Shown here one piece after another: positions 1 through 8,360 of a DNA stretch of 32,354 nt. A program made the position numbers and the translations under genes. Within the stretch, counting starts at the first letter, position 1, and every line of letters starts with the position of its first letter. The DNA comes from a bacterium (GTDB lineage: Bacteria; Verrucomicrobiota; Verrucomicrobiia; Limisphaerales; J093): contig JAKANS010000058.1 of NCBI GenBank assembly GCA_021823625.1, positions 1 to 32,354 of the forward strand, in the 5' to 3' direction. Below the pieces are notes generated by a model that did not search any database, had not been told where the DNA came from, and saw nothing but the letters and a program-made list of their open reading frames with translations.

Positions 1-2769
1 GGTCCCGCGGTTCTTGAGTTCGATGAACTCGAAGTCGCTCGCGTCATTGGTGTCGGTGACGGCCGGCCGGGCGGGACGGTACATCAGTTCGGTCACGATC
101 AGCGCCGGCGTTTCGGCCACGAAAGTGGTCGCCGTCGGCCCGCTCCATTTTAGGCCACTACGCACGCGCGCCACCACGCGACAGTTGCCGGGGAGAGCCA
201 TCGGCCCGGCGTAGGCTTTGGCCTGCGTGGCAATGCCACCGCCGGGGGCCCGTGGATCCGAGCCGTCGAGCGTGTAATAAACCGTGCCGGTGGCCGCGCT
301 GATGGTCAGCGGCAAACCCGGCGAAATGCCGCCGCCCGCGCGGTCGAAGTCCGGCGCGCGCACGAACTGGCGGTCGATCCAAGCGTAGCGCTGGCTGATC
401 CAGTTCTTCAAGTTGGTGACGATCTCGGCGTAAGTCCGCGGCTGGGAGTAGATCGGCGGGTTTGGCCAAATGTAGGTGCCCAGCCGCGGCCAGCGCTTGA
501 AGTCGCGCACCTGCGCTTCGTCGAGGTACGCGGCCATTTCGTCCACGCGGGCGAGGAGGTTCGTGGCGTTGAGGATATTCGTCCGCAGTTCGCTCCAGCG
601 GTCGGCGATGCGCTGGTTGAAGTCCGGGTCGCCCGCGGCGCCGGTGCCGTAGGTGGTGCCACAGATCAACCGCCGCAGCCAGACGTGCTCGTTCTCGCCG
701 ATCAATTGGTAATACCAGCCGTTCGGGTTCGCCCCATCGAGGTAGTCGGCGTTGCCGAAACTCAGGTTCCAGTCCCAGATCGGGTCCATCGCCAGCTTGC
801 CGCCGCGATCCTTGTGCATGTAGTTGCTCAGGCGGTAGCCGTCGATCTGCTTGGCGAACTCGACGATCCAGTGGTTGTCCACGAACGAATCCACGTCGAT
901 GTAATACGAATAATGGTTCGTGCCGGTGCGGGTGAGCCAGTCGCTCGCGTACAGCGCCTTCTCGAACTGGACGAGGTAATTGCGGATCCAGGCCCGCTGC
1001 GCCGGCGTGATCTCGCGCGGTTTGGGCTCGTGATACTTGAGCGTCTGCGCGGAGAACCCACCGCCGCCCGCAGTGCTGAAACTCCGGTCGCCCGGGCTGT
1101 CCTTGTCCTTTTTGATCATGTAACCGCCGGTGACCTCAGGCTCAGTGTTTTGTTGGGGCGTCAGCCGCGCGATGTCCACGCGGTGGTCGTCCACCTTGAT
1201 TTTCTCGACCAGCAGATAAATGCCGGCGTAATCGCGCGGATAATCCAGCCGGCCCGTCGCGGAATGCACGAACAACTCCACGAAACGCCGGCGCGGCGCG
1301 TAGTGCCCCATTTCTTCATGCCGTTCGTAGGCGAGGAAGTTTTGGAGAAACGGCTTGTCCGTGTACGGCGCGTACAAGACCCAGTCCGATTCGGCCGGCA
1401 GGCCCAACAACGGCACCGCCAGGTCCGCGCCGGTGGCGTCGTCGATCTCCAGGTTGTAAGCCTTCTTGGGAAACATGAGCGACGACTGCCCGCGGTACTC
1501 GATCTGGGCTTTACCCTGGAAATCCGGCGTCGCCGCCAGCGCGGCCCGCCCGCGAAACGGCTTGATCGTGGTTACGGACGCCGGAATGCGCGAATCCGCC
1601 GAAACGCCGCGCCCGGCGGTATCGATGATCATCAGCGGTAAACGCGAGCTGAAGTTGGTCAATCCGGCTCCGACCAGTTCGTAAGTCTGCACCCCCACCG
1701 GCCCCGGCAACAGCCCGTCCTGGAAAACCCGCGCGTGAATCACCTGGCTTCGGGTGAGTTCGAGCGGCGCGGTGTACTCAGGCGACGTGGCGGTCGGAAC
1801 AGTGCCGTTCAGCGTGTAGCGGATCGTGCCCGCCGGCGCGGTGATCGCCACGCTCAGGCTGGCGTTCGTGTACACACCGCCGGGCAGCGAAAACACCGGC
1901 GCGGGCGCGAACCCCGGCCCGCCGGTCGAATTCGCCGCGCCGGGCGTGGGGCTCGGAAAGTAGCCCAGAACCCCCGGATCCGCGGCGTCCCGGCCGTACG
2001 AGACATCCGGCGTCTGCGGCGGGTACGCCGGCTTGAATGCGGAAACCACCTTTCCCTGCGGATCGAGCAGCGCCAGGTACTCACCGGCGGCGCTTAGCTT
2101 GAAGTTTGTGTGCAGCGGCAGACCCAGGTCGGCGTGGTCTTGCCCCGACGCCCAGACCAACAGGTAACCGCCAGCCGGCACGGTCACCGCGGGAAAACGC
2201 CACTGCGTCGGCTTGCCCGCGTCGTCGGTCAAATGCCAGCCCTCGAGGTTCACCGTGTCGGCCTCGAGGTTCCGCAACTCGATCCAATCCGAGCGATCGC
2301 CGAAGTCGTCGCGCAAGCCGTGGGCATTGTCGGCCAGGAATTCGGAAACAATGACGTTCGCGGTGGACGGTGTCTTGTCCAGCGTGCAGGTCCAACCGCC
2401 GCCGGCAAACGCGTTCGGCGGCGATTCCAGGTCGGTGATGCCGTGGCCGGCGGCCCAGGAAAACTGCACCGGACCCGCCGCCGGCTCGGTGAACTCGAAG
2501 CTGTAATCGCGCGGCGAATACACCTGCAATCCGGTCGCCGGTCGGCCGTTCACCAACAGGTCCGCCGCGTCCACGCCGGTCACGTTCGCGTCGAAAACCA
2601 CTTCGACAAACGCCAGTTCCCGCACCACTGCATCCGCCGCCGGCACCGTGTCTGCAACCTGGGGCGTGGCCGCCATCGCCGGCAGCCACGCGGCGAGGGA
2701 CAGCCACGCGGCCGTGCGCCGAAACCTCCGGGAAGCCGCCGAGCGAAGCGGATCGAGGTGCGAGTTCAT
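1..2769 (-). CDS. Secreted CotH-kinase-fold protein with lamin-tail and chitobiase-like domains (C-terminus off the window)
   Basis: The reading frame is open from an ATG at 2769 to the left edge, giving 923 codons with no stop. A basic start (MNSHLDPLRS) and hydrophobic stretch ending near 'LPAMAA' form a signal peptide. A lamin-tail-like segment begins near residue 137 ('VIVSEFLADN', then 'DWIELRN'). A first chitobiase/hexosaminidase C-terminal-like repeat lies at about 290-355 ('GTIRYTLNGTVP'). The CotH region covers about 380-690 and contains 'YYIDVDSFVDNHWIVE' and 'MDPIWDWNLSFGN', the Asp-rich end typical of CotH. A second chitobiase-like repeat ('GTVYYTLDGSDP') is at about 815-890, and another lamin-tail begins at the edge. 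CotH proteins have an atypical kinase fold; some are protein kinases in spore coats. In Verrucomicrobiota and Planctomycetota this architecture is common in large exported proteins of unknown role. The function here is therefore inferred only as cell-surface or extracellular. Confidence 0.9.
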   Translation of the reverse strand, partial: MNSHLDPLRSAASRRFRRTAAWLSLAAWLPAMAATPQVADTVPAADAVVRELAFVEVVFDANVTGVDAADLLVNGRPATGLQVYSPRDYSFEFTEPAAGPVQFSWAAGHGITDLESPPNAFAGGGWTCTLDKTPSTANVIVSEFLADNAHGLRDDFGDRSDWIELRNLEADTVNLEGWHLTDDAGKPTQWRFPAVTVPAGGYLLVWASGQDHADLGLPLHTNFKLSAAGEYLALLDPQGKVVSAFKPAYPPQTPDVSYGRDAADPGVLGYFPSPTPGAANSTGGPGFAPAPVFSLPGGVYTNASLSVAITAPAGTIRYTLNGTVPTATSPEYTAPLELTRSQVIHARVFQDGLLPGPVGVQTYELVGAGLTNFSSRLPLMIIDTAGRGVSADSRIPASVTTIKPFRGRAALAATPDFQGKAQIEYRGQSSLMFPKKAYNLEIDDATGADLAVPLLGLPAESDWVLYAPYTDKPFLQNFLAYERHEEMGHYAPRRRFVELFVHSATGRLDYPRDYAGIYLLVEKIKVDDHRVDIARLTPQQNTEPEVTGGYMIKKDKDSPGDRSFSTAGGGGFSAQTLKYHEPKPREITPAQRAWIRNYLVQFEKALYASDWLTRTGTNHYSYYIDVDSFVDNHWIVEFAKQIDGYRLSNYMHKDRGGKLAMDPIWDWNLSFGNADYLDGANPNGWYYQLIGENEHVWLRRLICGTTYGTGAAGDPDFNQRIADRWSELRTNILNATNLLARVDEMAAYLDEAQVRDFKRWPRLGTYIWPNPPIYSQPRTYAEIVTNLKNWISQRYAWIDRQFVRAPDFDRAGGGISPGLPLTISAATGTVYYTLDGSDPRAPGGGIATQAKAYAGPMALPGNCRVVARVRSGLKWSGPTATTFVAETPALIVTELMYRPARPAVTDTNDASDFEFIELKNRGT

Positions 2770-2904
2770 GGCGTGCGATTCGACACGACCCGGCTCTGGA
2801 GGGCAAGCACCCTCGGGCGAGGTGGTGTCCGTATTTGCTGGTGGCGGTGCTGCCGCACCGCACCGCGCTTGCGGGCCAACCCGGCCTCCGCCAAACTGTG
2901 GCGC

Positions 2905-3117
2905 ATGACAACCCCCCACCCCATCTCCCGGCTCGATCGCTGGCTGGCCCGCGTGTGCGTGAACTGCCTGGTGTGCCGCCGGGCGCGTCGGCGGCAAACC
3001 GGGGCGGCGTTCACGTTGGTTCGCCAAGTGGAAACGCGTGTCTGCCCGTTCTGTCGCGCTTACGCGCGGGTTTATGGCCGCCAGGCCCACGAACCTGCCG
3101 GCGCCAGCCAGGCTTGA
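2905..3117 (+). CDS. Small Cys-rich protein, possible zinc-binding ribbon, function unknown
   Basis: An ATG at 2905 opens a 70-residue frame. It carries cysteines at 18, 21 and 24 ('CVNCLVC') and a CPFC pair at 47 and 50, with an Arg-rich stretch between them ('RRARRRQ'). Paired CxxC motifs suggest one structural zinc site. No signal peptide or membrane segment is visible. It sits divergently from the CotH gene, whose start is at 2769, and ends 15 bp before the convergent lipoprotein gene. The gene is supported by the sensible cysteine spacing and by a start that fits the gap between genes. I do not recognise a named family. It could still be a chance frame in GC-rich DNA. Confidence 0.5.
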   Translation: MTTPHPISRLDRWLARVCVNCLVCRRARRRQTGAAFTLVRQVETRVCPFCRAYARVYGRQAHEPAGASQA

Positions 3118-3132
3118 ATCAGCGCGCGTGGC

Positions 3133-3561
3133 TCAGTTGCGTTTGAGGGCCTTCAAGAGCTCGTAAGCCCGCTTGGCGTTGGGATCACCCGACTGCACGC
3201 CTTGGACCAGTTGCTGTTCGAGGGTGAGAATGGAACTCTGGACCGCCATGCCTTGCTCCAGGCTGAGGTTCTCCTGACCCCGCACGACCTGGAGCGAGAC
3301 CACAGCCTGGTCGTATTGTCCTTCGCGCATGGCCTGGGAAACCAGCCGCACGTTTTCCTGCACCGCCGCCGGGGCTGAAGTGAATGCCGCGTCCAGGCTC
3401 GCCGCCGCCGCTTTGGGCGTGCTCGCGGTGACCGGATCGCCCTCGCGTTTGCCACAGGCGCTCAGGCCCAGGACGAGCACGAGGCCAAGTATCGCGAGAA
3501 GTGGGGAGCAACGTTCGGTCGATTTCACGGCGGGAACGGGCTCGAACAATCTGCGTGGCAT
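3133..3561 (-). CDS. Small predicted lipoprotein
   Basis: The frame encodes 142 residues. A hydrophobic stretch (about 20-33) ends in the lipobox 'LSAC', with the acylated cysteine at residue 36. The mature part begins 'GKREGD' and continues as a mainly helical, Gln/Ala-rich segment ('MREGQYDQAVVSLQVV') resembling a single TPR-like helical pair. The gene follows the prepilin-like gene by 21 bp on the same strand, so the two may be cotranscribed. An in-frame GTG at 3528 would give a more usual signal peptide length (131 residues) and may be the true start, since no convincing ribosome binding site precedes either. I do not recognise a specific family. A role in the envelope is inferred from the lipobox. 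Confidence 0.75.
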   Translation of the reverse strand: MPRRLFEPVPAVKSTERCSPLLAILGLVLVLGLSACGKREGDPVTASTPKAAAASLDAAFTSAPAAVQENVRLVSQAMREGQYDQAVVSLQVVRGQENLSLEQGMAVQSSILTLEQQLVQGVQSGDPNAKRAYELLKALKRN

Positions 3562-3582
3562 GGAGGCGCTGGACAGGCGGGC

Positions 3583-4332
3583 TCAATCGCCGGTTCGCGA
3601 ACCCGGGTTGCACCAAAACCGGCCGGGGCGCACGCCGCGGTAACCGCCGATCCCGGCCTCAACGTAGTACGCCTTGAATTTCATGTACTCGGTCTGGCCG
3701 CCGAACATCCCCATCACCGTGCCGGTGTTGTGGCGCTGGGTGACGCCTTCGTCCGGCTCGCTCGCGGCGTTGTCCCAGTTGGACGGCTGCCGCTCGTCAG
3801 CCTCCCAGTACAGCATCCGGTCCGGCATGAAGTCAGTGAGCTTGTATGTCGTCCAGGGCCCGCGCGGGCCGGTGTTGTAACCCGACACCGCGCCGTTCAT
3901 GACGTAGCTGCCAACCTGCATCTCGCGCTGCCGGAAGAAGGCCGTGTTCGTGCGGTCCAGCGGGCACCAGTAAAGCTCGCGGGAGTTGTGGTACGGCCAC
4001 AGCAATCCCTTCTCGACCCTGTGCTGCGGGGTGTTGGTCCGGACCCGCGTGTAGATCCAGTTCGGCACGTCGTAGGTTTCAGAACTCCACGAGGTGTACG
4101 GCAGGAAGTCCGAGAAGTCGCCCAGGTACAGATGCGTCGCCAGGAGGATTTGCTTCACGTTCGCAATGCAACGACTCCGCTGGCCCTGCTCCTTGGCCTT
4201 GCTCAACGCCGGCAACAGCATCCCGGCCAGGATGGCGATGATCGCGATCACCACCAGGAGCTCGATCAAGGTGAATCCCCGCATCCGGGCACGGCCCGGC
4301 GCGGGTCTGGAGAAGATCGGCTGGTTGTTCAC
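3583..4332 (-). CDS. Prepilin-type N-terminal cleavage/methylation domain protein (type II/IV pseudopilin-like)
   Basis: The 249-residue product has the prepilin signature '[14 protein letters not shown]' at about residues 18-31. The cleavage Gly is followed by Phe, and the conserved Glu is at position five of the mature helix. The hydrophobic helix continues with '[15 protein letters not shown]', a form seen very often in Verrucomicrobiota and Planctomycetota. The globular part has paired cysteines and aromatic-rich segments ('[14 protein letters not shown]') as in DUF1559-like members. The annotated start is a GTG at 4332, which leaves a 17-residue leader. The ATG for 'MRGFTL' is an alternative that gives too short a leader. 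Genomes of this phylum carry many such genes, and most are not shown to build pili. An exported, membrane-anchored product is a safe reading; the exact assembly system is unknown. Confidence 0.88.
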   Translation of the reverse strand: MNNQPIFSRPAPGRARMRGFTLIELLVVIAIIAILAGMLLPALSKAKEQGQRSRCIANVKQILLATHLYLGDFSDFLPYTSWSSETYDVPNWIYTRVRTNTPQHRVEKGLLWPYHNSRELYWCPLDRTNTAFFRQREMQVGSYVMNGAVSGYNTGPRGPWTTYKLTDFMPDRMLYWEADERQPSNWDNAASEPDEGVTQRHNTGTVMGMFGGQTEYMKFKAYYVEAGIGGYRGVRPGRFWCNPGSRTGD

Positions 4333-4638
4333 GCTGGAAAACTTAACGCCAAAATCGTGACGCGCCAGCCTGATTTTAGGCCTTCAACCGGCGAACAGTG
4401 CCTCCCGAAGTTGTCGCTGGAGCGCCGGCTTGTAGCCGGCTTTGCGCCTGCGCCTGCCTCGCGGCAACCAGTCGCGCCTCAAGCCGGCTGCAAGCCGGCG
4501 CTCCGGAACTCACGGGCTACGGTACGCCGACAACTTGAGCATTCAGCTATCGGCGAACGCGGCGCTCGTCGAGCGAGCCAAAGCGCCGCCGTTTCGCGAA
4601 ATCTCTAGCTTCGGCGTTTCGGGCCAGTCCAGAGCGTT
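4333..4638. other. Intergenic stretch of 306 bp with a REP-like inverted repeat
   Basis: No convincing gene is present between the M56 peptidase gene and the prepilin-like gene, both on the minus strand. The stretch holds the inverted repeat described separately at 4419-4504. I see no clear terminator with a T-run for the M56 gene and no strong promoter for the prepilin-like gene. Confidence 0.6.
4419..4504. repeat. REP-like inverted repeat, 22-bp arms
   Basis: Two 22-bp arms at 4419-4440 and 4483-4504 are inverted copies of each other with a single mismatch (T against C, which would still pair as G-U in RNA). They enclose 42 bp. Each arm contains two copies of the palindrome GCCGGC flanking five bases (TTGTA in the left arm, CTTGC read through the right arm), so each arm can also form its own small hairpin. 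This is the architecture of bacterial REP/BIME elements. Similar GC-rich intergenic repeats are, to my recollection, common in Verrucomicrobiota genomes. The copy number in this genome cannot be judged from one window. Confidence 0.7.
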
Positions 4639-7623
4639 TTAGCGACGCGGTGCCGGGGAATCCGAAGTCGAGATGGGCGCTTCCCGAATCGCCGAAAAGA
4701 AGCCGTCGGTCAAAGCGATCTTCTCGTGCCGGTCGTTGGTCACCACGGCGCTGAACGTGCCGGTTACCCGCTCGCCCACTGCCCCAACTTCCTGGACGTT
4801 CACCTCCACGCTGGTTCCGGTCGAACCCGCTCGCGCACTGTAGTGACTCCGCGAGTCCGAGGACGCCCAATTCTTGCTGTAATCGAAGACGAGGCCCGGT
4901 GTGTCCTCCAAGGTGAATCTCCCGGTGCGGCAGGCCGGACCGTGCAGGATCACGTACGGAGAAATCCACCGGTCACCTCCAACGCTGAAAATCCCCAACC
5001 CATCCTTCGGCGTGTAATAGACCTTGACCGTATTCGTGAACTCCATGCCCAGCCCATTGACCTTGCACCGGACGATTGACCCATTCGGATTCAGGCTCCG
5101 CTGACCGCCGACCGCTGCCCACAGCGCCGACCGAATTCCGTCCACTTGGTAATGCCGCGCCCGCACCCGGCCATCCGGGCCGATGACCAGCAGCGCCGGT
5201 GTGCTCTGCAATTCGTATTCGTCCCGGAAGAACGCCGCCCGATTTGCCGCGCGCGTTTGCAGCCAATCCCACTTCTCCTCCGCAATGACCGCCTCCGCCT
5301 CGGCCGCGTCCGGATTCAAGTTCACGCCCAGGATGACCAGGGGGTTGTCTTTCCGGTACTGCTCGCGGAGAAGCTTCAGTTCCTTCAGCCGCTGGCGGTC
5401 AACTGAGTACGGGCTGGCCCACCAGAAACAGAGCAGCACCACCTTGCCCTGGAAGTCCGCGAGCCGGATCGGTTGGCCGTCAAAGGTCTTCACCTCGAAA
5501 GGCGGCGCCAAGTCACCAACTTTGAGTTGCTTCCTCATTTTCACGGTCACCGCGCCGAGGTCGATCACCCGGTTGGTCGCGGTCGAGTTGGTCGGCACGA
5601 CCACGGACACCGGTCCGCTGGTGCCCAACGGCATCGGATGCGGACTGGGGCCCGCCGCGGGCGAGCCTTCCGGCGCGACGAACAACTGGTAATCACCCGG
5701 CGCCACCCCCGGCACGATGAACGAGCCGTCGCTTTTGGCCCCTCCCGGGTAAACGCGCGCTCCCAGTTTACTAAGGTCATTGTGAAGCGTGACCCAGGCC
5801 TCGGACCAATTGACCTGGCGGCCCGGTGGGTCCGTCACCGCACGGCCAGTGATGGCCACACCTTCGCGACCCAGGTCCAGCCGAGCGATTTCGCCCGGCT
5901 TGACCTCGATGTTCCCCCATTGGATGGGGCCGCTGCGAATGACCCAGTCGCCCGTCGGCATGTTGGGAAACGCAAACCGTCCGTCAGCACTCGTTGTCGC
6001 GCGTAGCTCGAACTCCAAGTTCGTCCGACTCATCTGACTTCCGGCAGGCCCCACGTCTGCCGGCCAGCGACGCTGGAGCTTCAAGGCCTTTCCCGACCAG
6101 GGCTTATCGCCCCACCAGAGGCGGCCTTCGATGCCGCCGCGCAAGCTGCGGAGGTCCACGCGGAATTCGTTGGTGAGCGTCTGCGCATCCAGCGCCGCCT
6201 GGAGGCCCTCATGCCAGACGATCAGCTTTTTCGCCGTCGGATTCGGATAAACGAAGATGCGCCCGTCCTTATCGGTCCGGCCGCTGCCGCCCATCGTGCG
6301 CGTGCCATCGAAGTACGAAACGAACGCGCCCGCAACCGGCTTGCCGTCCAGCAGCACCGTGCCCCAGAGGCGGCCGTCAGATCCGCGATCAATATGAGAA
6401 GCATCCTGGGCGGCCCGGTGACTTTCTTTCTCCAGCTTGGGCTTGGCTTCGGAATCGCCATCTTGGTGCGCGGCTTCGACCGAAGATTGAGATTCCACCT
6501 TGGCTGGCTCGGGATTTTGCGCATCGGTCAATCCAACGACCGCCAGGCCAGCGACGAGCACCGCCGCCAGCGCGGACCCGCGCGACGGTTTCCGAAAGCC
6601 CGCAATCGCCAGGATGCGCCGGCGGAGCTGGCGCTTGTCCTCCAAAATCCCCACCAAGCCGGGCAGCCGCGTGGTGTGGGTGAAGCCTTCGAGCAGGCGC
6701 AGAATGGTTTCGCCGTAAGCCTGTTTTTCCGCTTCGCCGGCGGTTTCCAGGGCCAGCGCGTCGCAGGCCAGCTCGCGGTCGGCCCGCATCCGCACCCCAG
6801 CCAGCCACACCAGCGGATTGAACCAGTGCAGCACCTGGAGCGCGGTCGCCAGCCAGTTCAACGCGAGGTCGTGACGCTTCAGGTGCGCCAGTTCGTGCAA
6901 CAACACATGGCGCAATTCCGCCGGGCTCAACCGCCCGGCCAGGCCGCGCGGCAGCAGCAGGCGCGGGCGGAACACACCGCACAACGCCGGGCTTTGGACC
7001 GCCGCGGTTTCGCACAAGGCGACCCGCCGGCGCACGCCCATTTCCTCGCGGCACCTGGCCAACAGGCCCGACAGCGTTTCCTCCGTGACGGGCGTGGCCT
7101 GCCGAAGCCGGCGCGCCAGCACGATCGTTTGGACCGCCAGCACGGCCGAGAAGCCCAGCACGCCCGCCAGCCAGAGCCAGGTAGCGAGGCGCTTCCAGGA
7201 AATGAGCGGTCTGGCGCCGGCGGCCGCGGTTTCGGTGGCTTCGAGCGAAGTCGGATTGGCATCAGACGCGGAAGGCCGGGTGGGACCAAAGGCTGGCATG
7301 GCGGAAAAGTCCGGACCGGCCGCGCGAACGTTGTCGTTGGCGTTGAAGCCCGAAACCAACCGCGACGGGGAAGCTTCGTTGCGGGCGCCGGTGGTCGTCG
7401 GCACGTGCAGGAGATTGAACACACTCGCCGGGCTGGGTACGGAAACCGGCAGGAGCAGGCGCGCCAGCACGATGAGCCACAACGCGTGACGCCAGCGCGG
7501 GGGCAGACGACCGGCCAAAAGTCGTTGCGCGAGGAGCACCACCAGCACGAGCACGCCGGCCTGCCAGGAGGCGCGGAGCAAGGCCGGAAAGAAACCGTCC
7601 AGAGTGTTCAGGATCGTTTGCAT
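4639..7623 (-). CDS. M56 (BlaR1/MecR1-like) membrane metallopeptidase fused to a Cys-less thioredoxin-fold domain
   Basis: This 994-residue protein starts with BlaR1-like membrane segments (about 10-32, 42-62 and 150-172). The zinc motif 'HELAH' is at 243-247, with the downstream 'ADRELACDA' supplying the probable third ligand. Another membrane segment ('ALAAVLVAGLAVVGL') lies near residue 350. A charged linker leads to a carboxypeptidase-regulatory-like region ('GTVLLDGKPVAGAFVSY', about 418-470). A TlpA/AhpC-like thioredoxin fold begins at about 700 ('GDLAPPFEVKTFDG'). Where this family has WCxxC, the sequence is 'FWWASPYS', so both redox cysteines are missing. The last 140 residues are unassigned. 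The gene lies 45 bp downstream of a BlaI-type repressor gene on the same strand. In characterised pairs, BlaR1 senses a ligand outside the cell and its peptidase leads to BlaI cleavage. What this one senses is unknown; no beta-lactamase gene is in the window. Confidence 0.88.
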   Translation of the reverse strand: MQTILNTLDGFFPALLRASWQAGVLVLVVLLAQRLLAGRLPPRWRHALWLIVLARLLLPVSVPSPASVFNLLHVPTTTGARNEASPSRLVSGFNANDNVRAAGPDFSAMPAFGPTRPSASDANPTSLEATETAAAGARPLISWKRLATWLWLAGVLGFSAVLAVQTIVLARRLRQATPVTEETLSGLLARCREEMGVRRRVALCETAAVQSPALCGVFRPRLLLPRGLAGRLSPAELRHVLLHELAHLKRHDLALNWLATALQVLHWFNPLVWLAGVRMRADRELACDALALETAGEAEKQAYGETILRLLEGFTHTTRLPGLVGILEDKRQLRRRILAIAGFRKPSRGSALAAVLVAGLAVVGLTDAQNPEPAKVESQSSVEAAHQDGDSEAKPKLEKESHRAAQDASHIDRGSDGRLWGTVLLDGKPVAGAFVSYFDGTRTMGGSGRTDKDGRIFVYPNPTAKKLIVWHEGLQAALDAQTLTNEFRVDLRSLRGGIEGRLWWGDKPWSGKALKLQRRWPADVGPAGSQMSRTNLEFELRATTSADGRFAFPNMPTGDWVIRSGPIQWGNIEVKPGEIARLDLGREGVAITGRAVTDPPGRQVNWSEAWVTLHNDLSKLGARVYPGGAKSDGSFIVPGVAPGDYQLFVAPEGSPAAGPSPHPMPLGTSGPVSVVVPTNSTATNRVIDLGAVTVKMRKQLKVGDLAPPFEVKTFDGQPIRLADFQGKVVLLCFWWASPYSVDRQRLKELKLLREQYRKDNPLVILGVNLNPDAAEAEAVIAEEKWDWLQTRAANRAAFFRDEYELQSTPALLVIGPDGRVRARHYQVDGIRSALWAAVGGQRSLNPNGSIVRCKVNGLGMEFTNTVKVYYTPKDGLGIFSVGGDRWISPYVILHGPACRTGRFTLEDTPGLVFDYSKNWASSDSRSHYSARAGSTGTSVEVNVQEVGAVGERVTGTFSAVVTNDRHEKIALTDGFFSAIREAPISTSDSPAPRR

Positions 7624-7668
7624 GGCCAGGTGGGGCGGCGCGGAGGCGATTGGGTTTCGCCCCGCCGG

Positions 7669-8043
7669 TCAGGAGTGTTTCCGCAACAGCGCCCGCAGTT
7701 CGCGGACTTCCGCCGGCGACAGCTTGCGGCGCTCGACAAAGTGGGCGAGCAACGGCTGGAGCGACCCGCCGAACACGCGGTCCAGAAACGAGTCGCTGGC
7801 CGCGGCCACGCAGTCGGTCTCCGACACTAGCGGCCGGTATTGGTGGACGCGCCCCTCCTTGGTTACGCCCAACGCCTTTTTACGGACGAGCCGGCCGAGA
7901 AGCGTCTGGGCAGTCTTGGGGTGCCAGGTGGGATCGCCCGCCTGGAGCGCGGCCACCACCGCCCCGGCGGTCAGCGGCGACCGGGCCCAAAGCACTTTCA
8001 TCACTTCCCATTCGGTTTCCGAAATGCGCGGGATCGCAGGCAT
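7669..8043 (-). CDS. BlaI/MecI-family transcriptional repressor
   Basis: The 124-residue product is a typical BlaI/MecI winged helix. 'ISETEWEVMKVLW' is the first helix, followed by 'TWHPKTAQTLLGRLVRKKAL', the recognition region, and 'YRPLVSETD' after the wing. The C-terminal helices ('FLDRVFGGSLQPLLAHFVE', 'LRALLRKH') match the dimerisation part. The ATG at 8043 is chosen because the next upstream in-frame ATG (8106) would place the operator and promoter inside the coding region and add a 21-residue tail unlike the family. The gene precedes the M56 peptidase gene and is probably cotranscribed with it. Two operator-like sites lie immediately upstream, so autoregulation is likely. Family knowledge says the dimer represses until cleaved on a signal from the M56 partner. 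Confidence 0.93.
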   Translation of the reverse strand: MPAIPRISETEWEVMKVLWARSPLTAGAVVAALQAGDPTWHPKTAQTLLGRLVRKKALGVTKEGRVHQYRPLVSETDCVAAASDSFLDRVFGGSLQPLLAHFVERRKLSPAEVRELRALLRKHS

Positions 8044-8056
8044 ACCTTTGTTCGCG

Positions 8057-8092
8057 TACAGATGTAATCTGAGGTGACGATTACATCTGTAA
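8057..8092 (-). promoter_or_regulatory. Twin BlaI-type operator sites
   Basis: Perfect 12-bp inverted arms lie at 8058-8069 and 8079-8090, separated by 9 bp. Each arm contains the BlaI/MecI core TACA-NN-TGTA: TACAGATGTA at 8057-8066 and TACATCTGTA at 8082-8091, with centres 25 bp apart. The nearest edge is 14 bp upstream of the repressor start, which fits autorepression of the blaI-M56 operon. Confidence 0.82.
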
Positions 8093-8106
8093 GCTGTAAC
8101 TGTCAA
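8078..8106 (-). promoter_or_regulatory. Predicted sigma-70-like promoter of the blaI-M56 operon
   Basis: On the minus strand a perfect -35 hexamer TTGACA (8106-8101) is followed after 17 bp by a weaker -10 candidate TAATCG (8083-8078). One operator core sits across the spacer and -10, and the other lies just downstream, so bound repressor would block polymerase. Confidence 0.55.
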
Positions 8107-8360
8107 GAGGAGACTTGGACGCGGCGGGAACGAGCAGCAGGGGAAACGTTAAAACGAGGGCGAGTCGGTGAATCCACGATCCGAGGACCGACACGAGCGG
8201 TCGGCCGGCCAGCACCTTGGAAAGCGGCTCCGGCCCCCGCCGTTCCACTCCGACTGGCGTACTCTCAGCCCTGCCTTTCCGGGCCCCCCGTTGCCCAGCC
8301 GATCGGCCTTCCGGGTGGCTGATGACACCAGGGGCGGGCGCTGACGCTGTTGAGAAGAGC

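Noticed and set aside
6211..7830. A 539-residue plus-strand frame opposite the M56 peptidase gene
   Set aside because: It is Arg/Gln-rich without domains and is antisense to a protein with a clear zinc motif and membrane helices.
8044..8106. An upstream start for the BlaI-type repressor
   Set aside because: It would place the operator and promoter inside the gene and add 21 residues foreign to the family.
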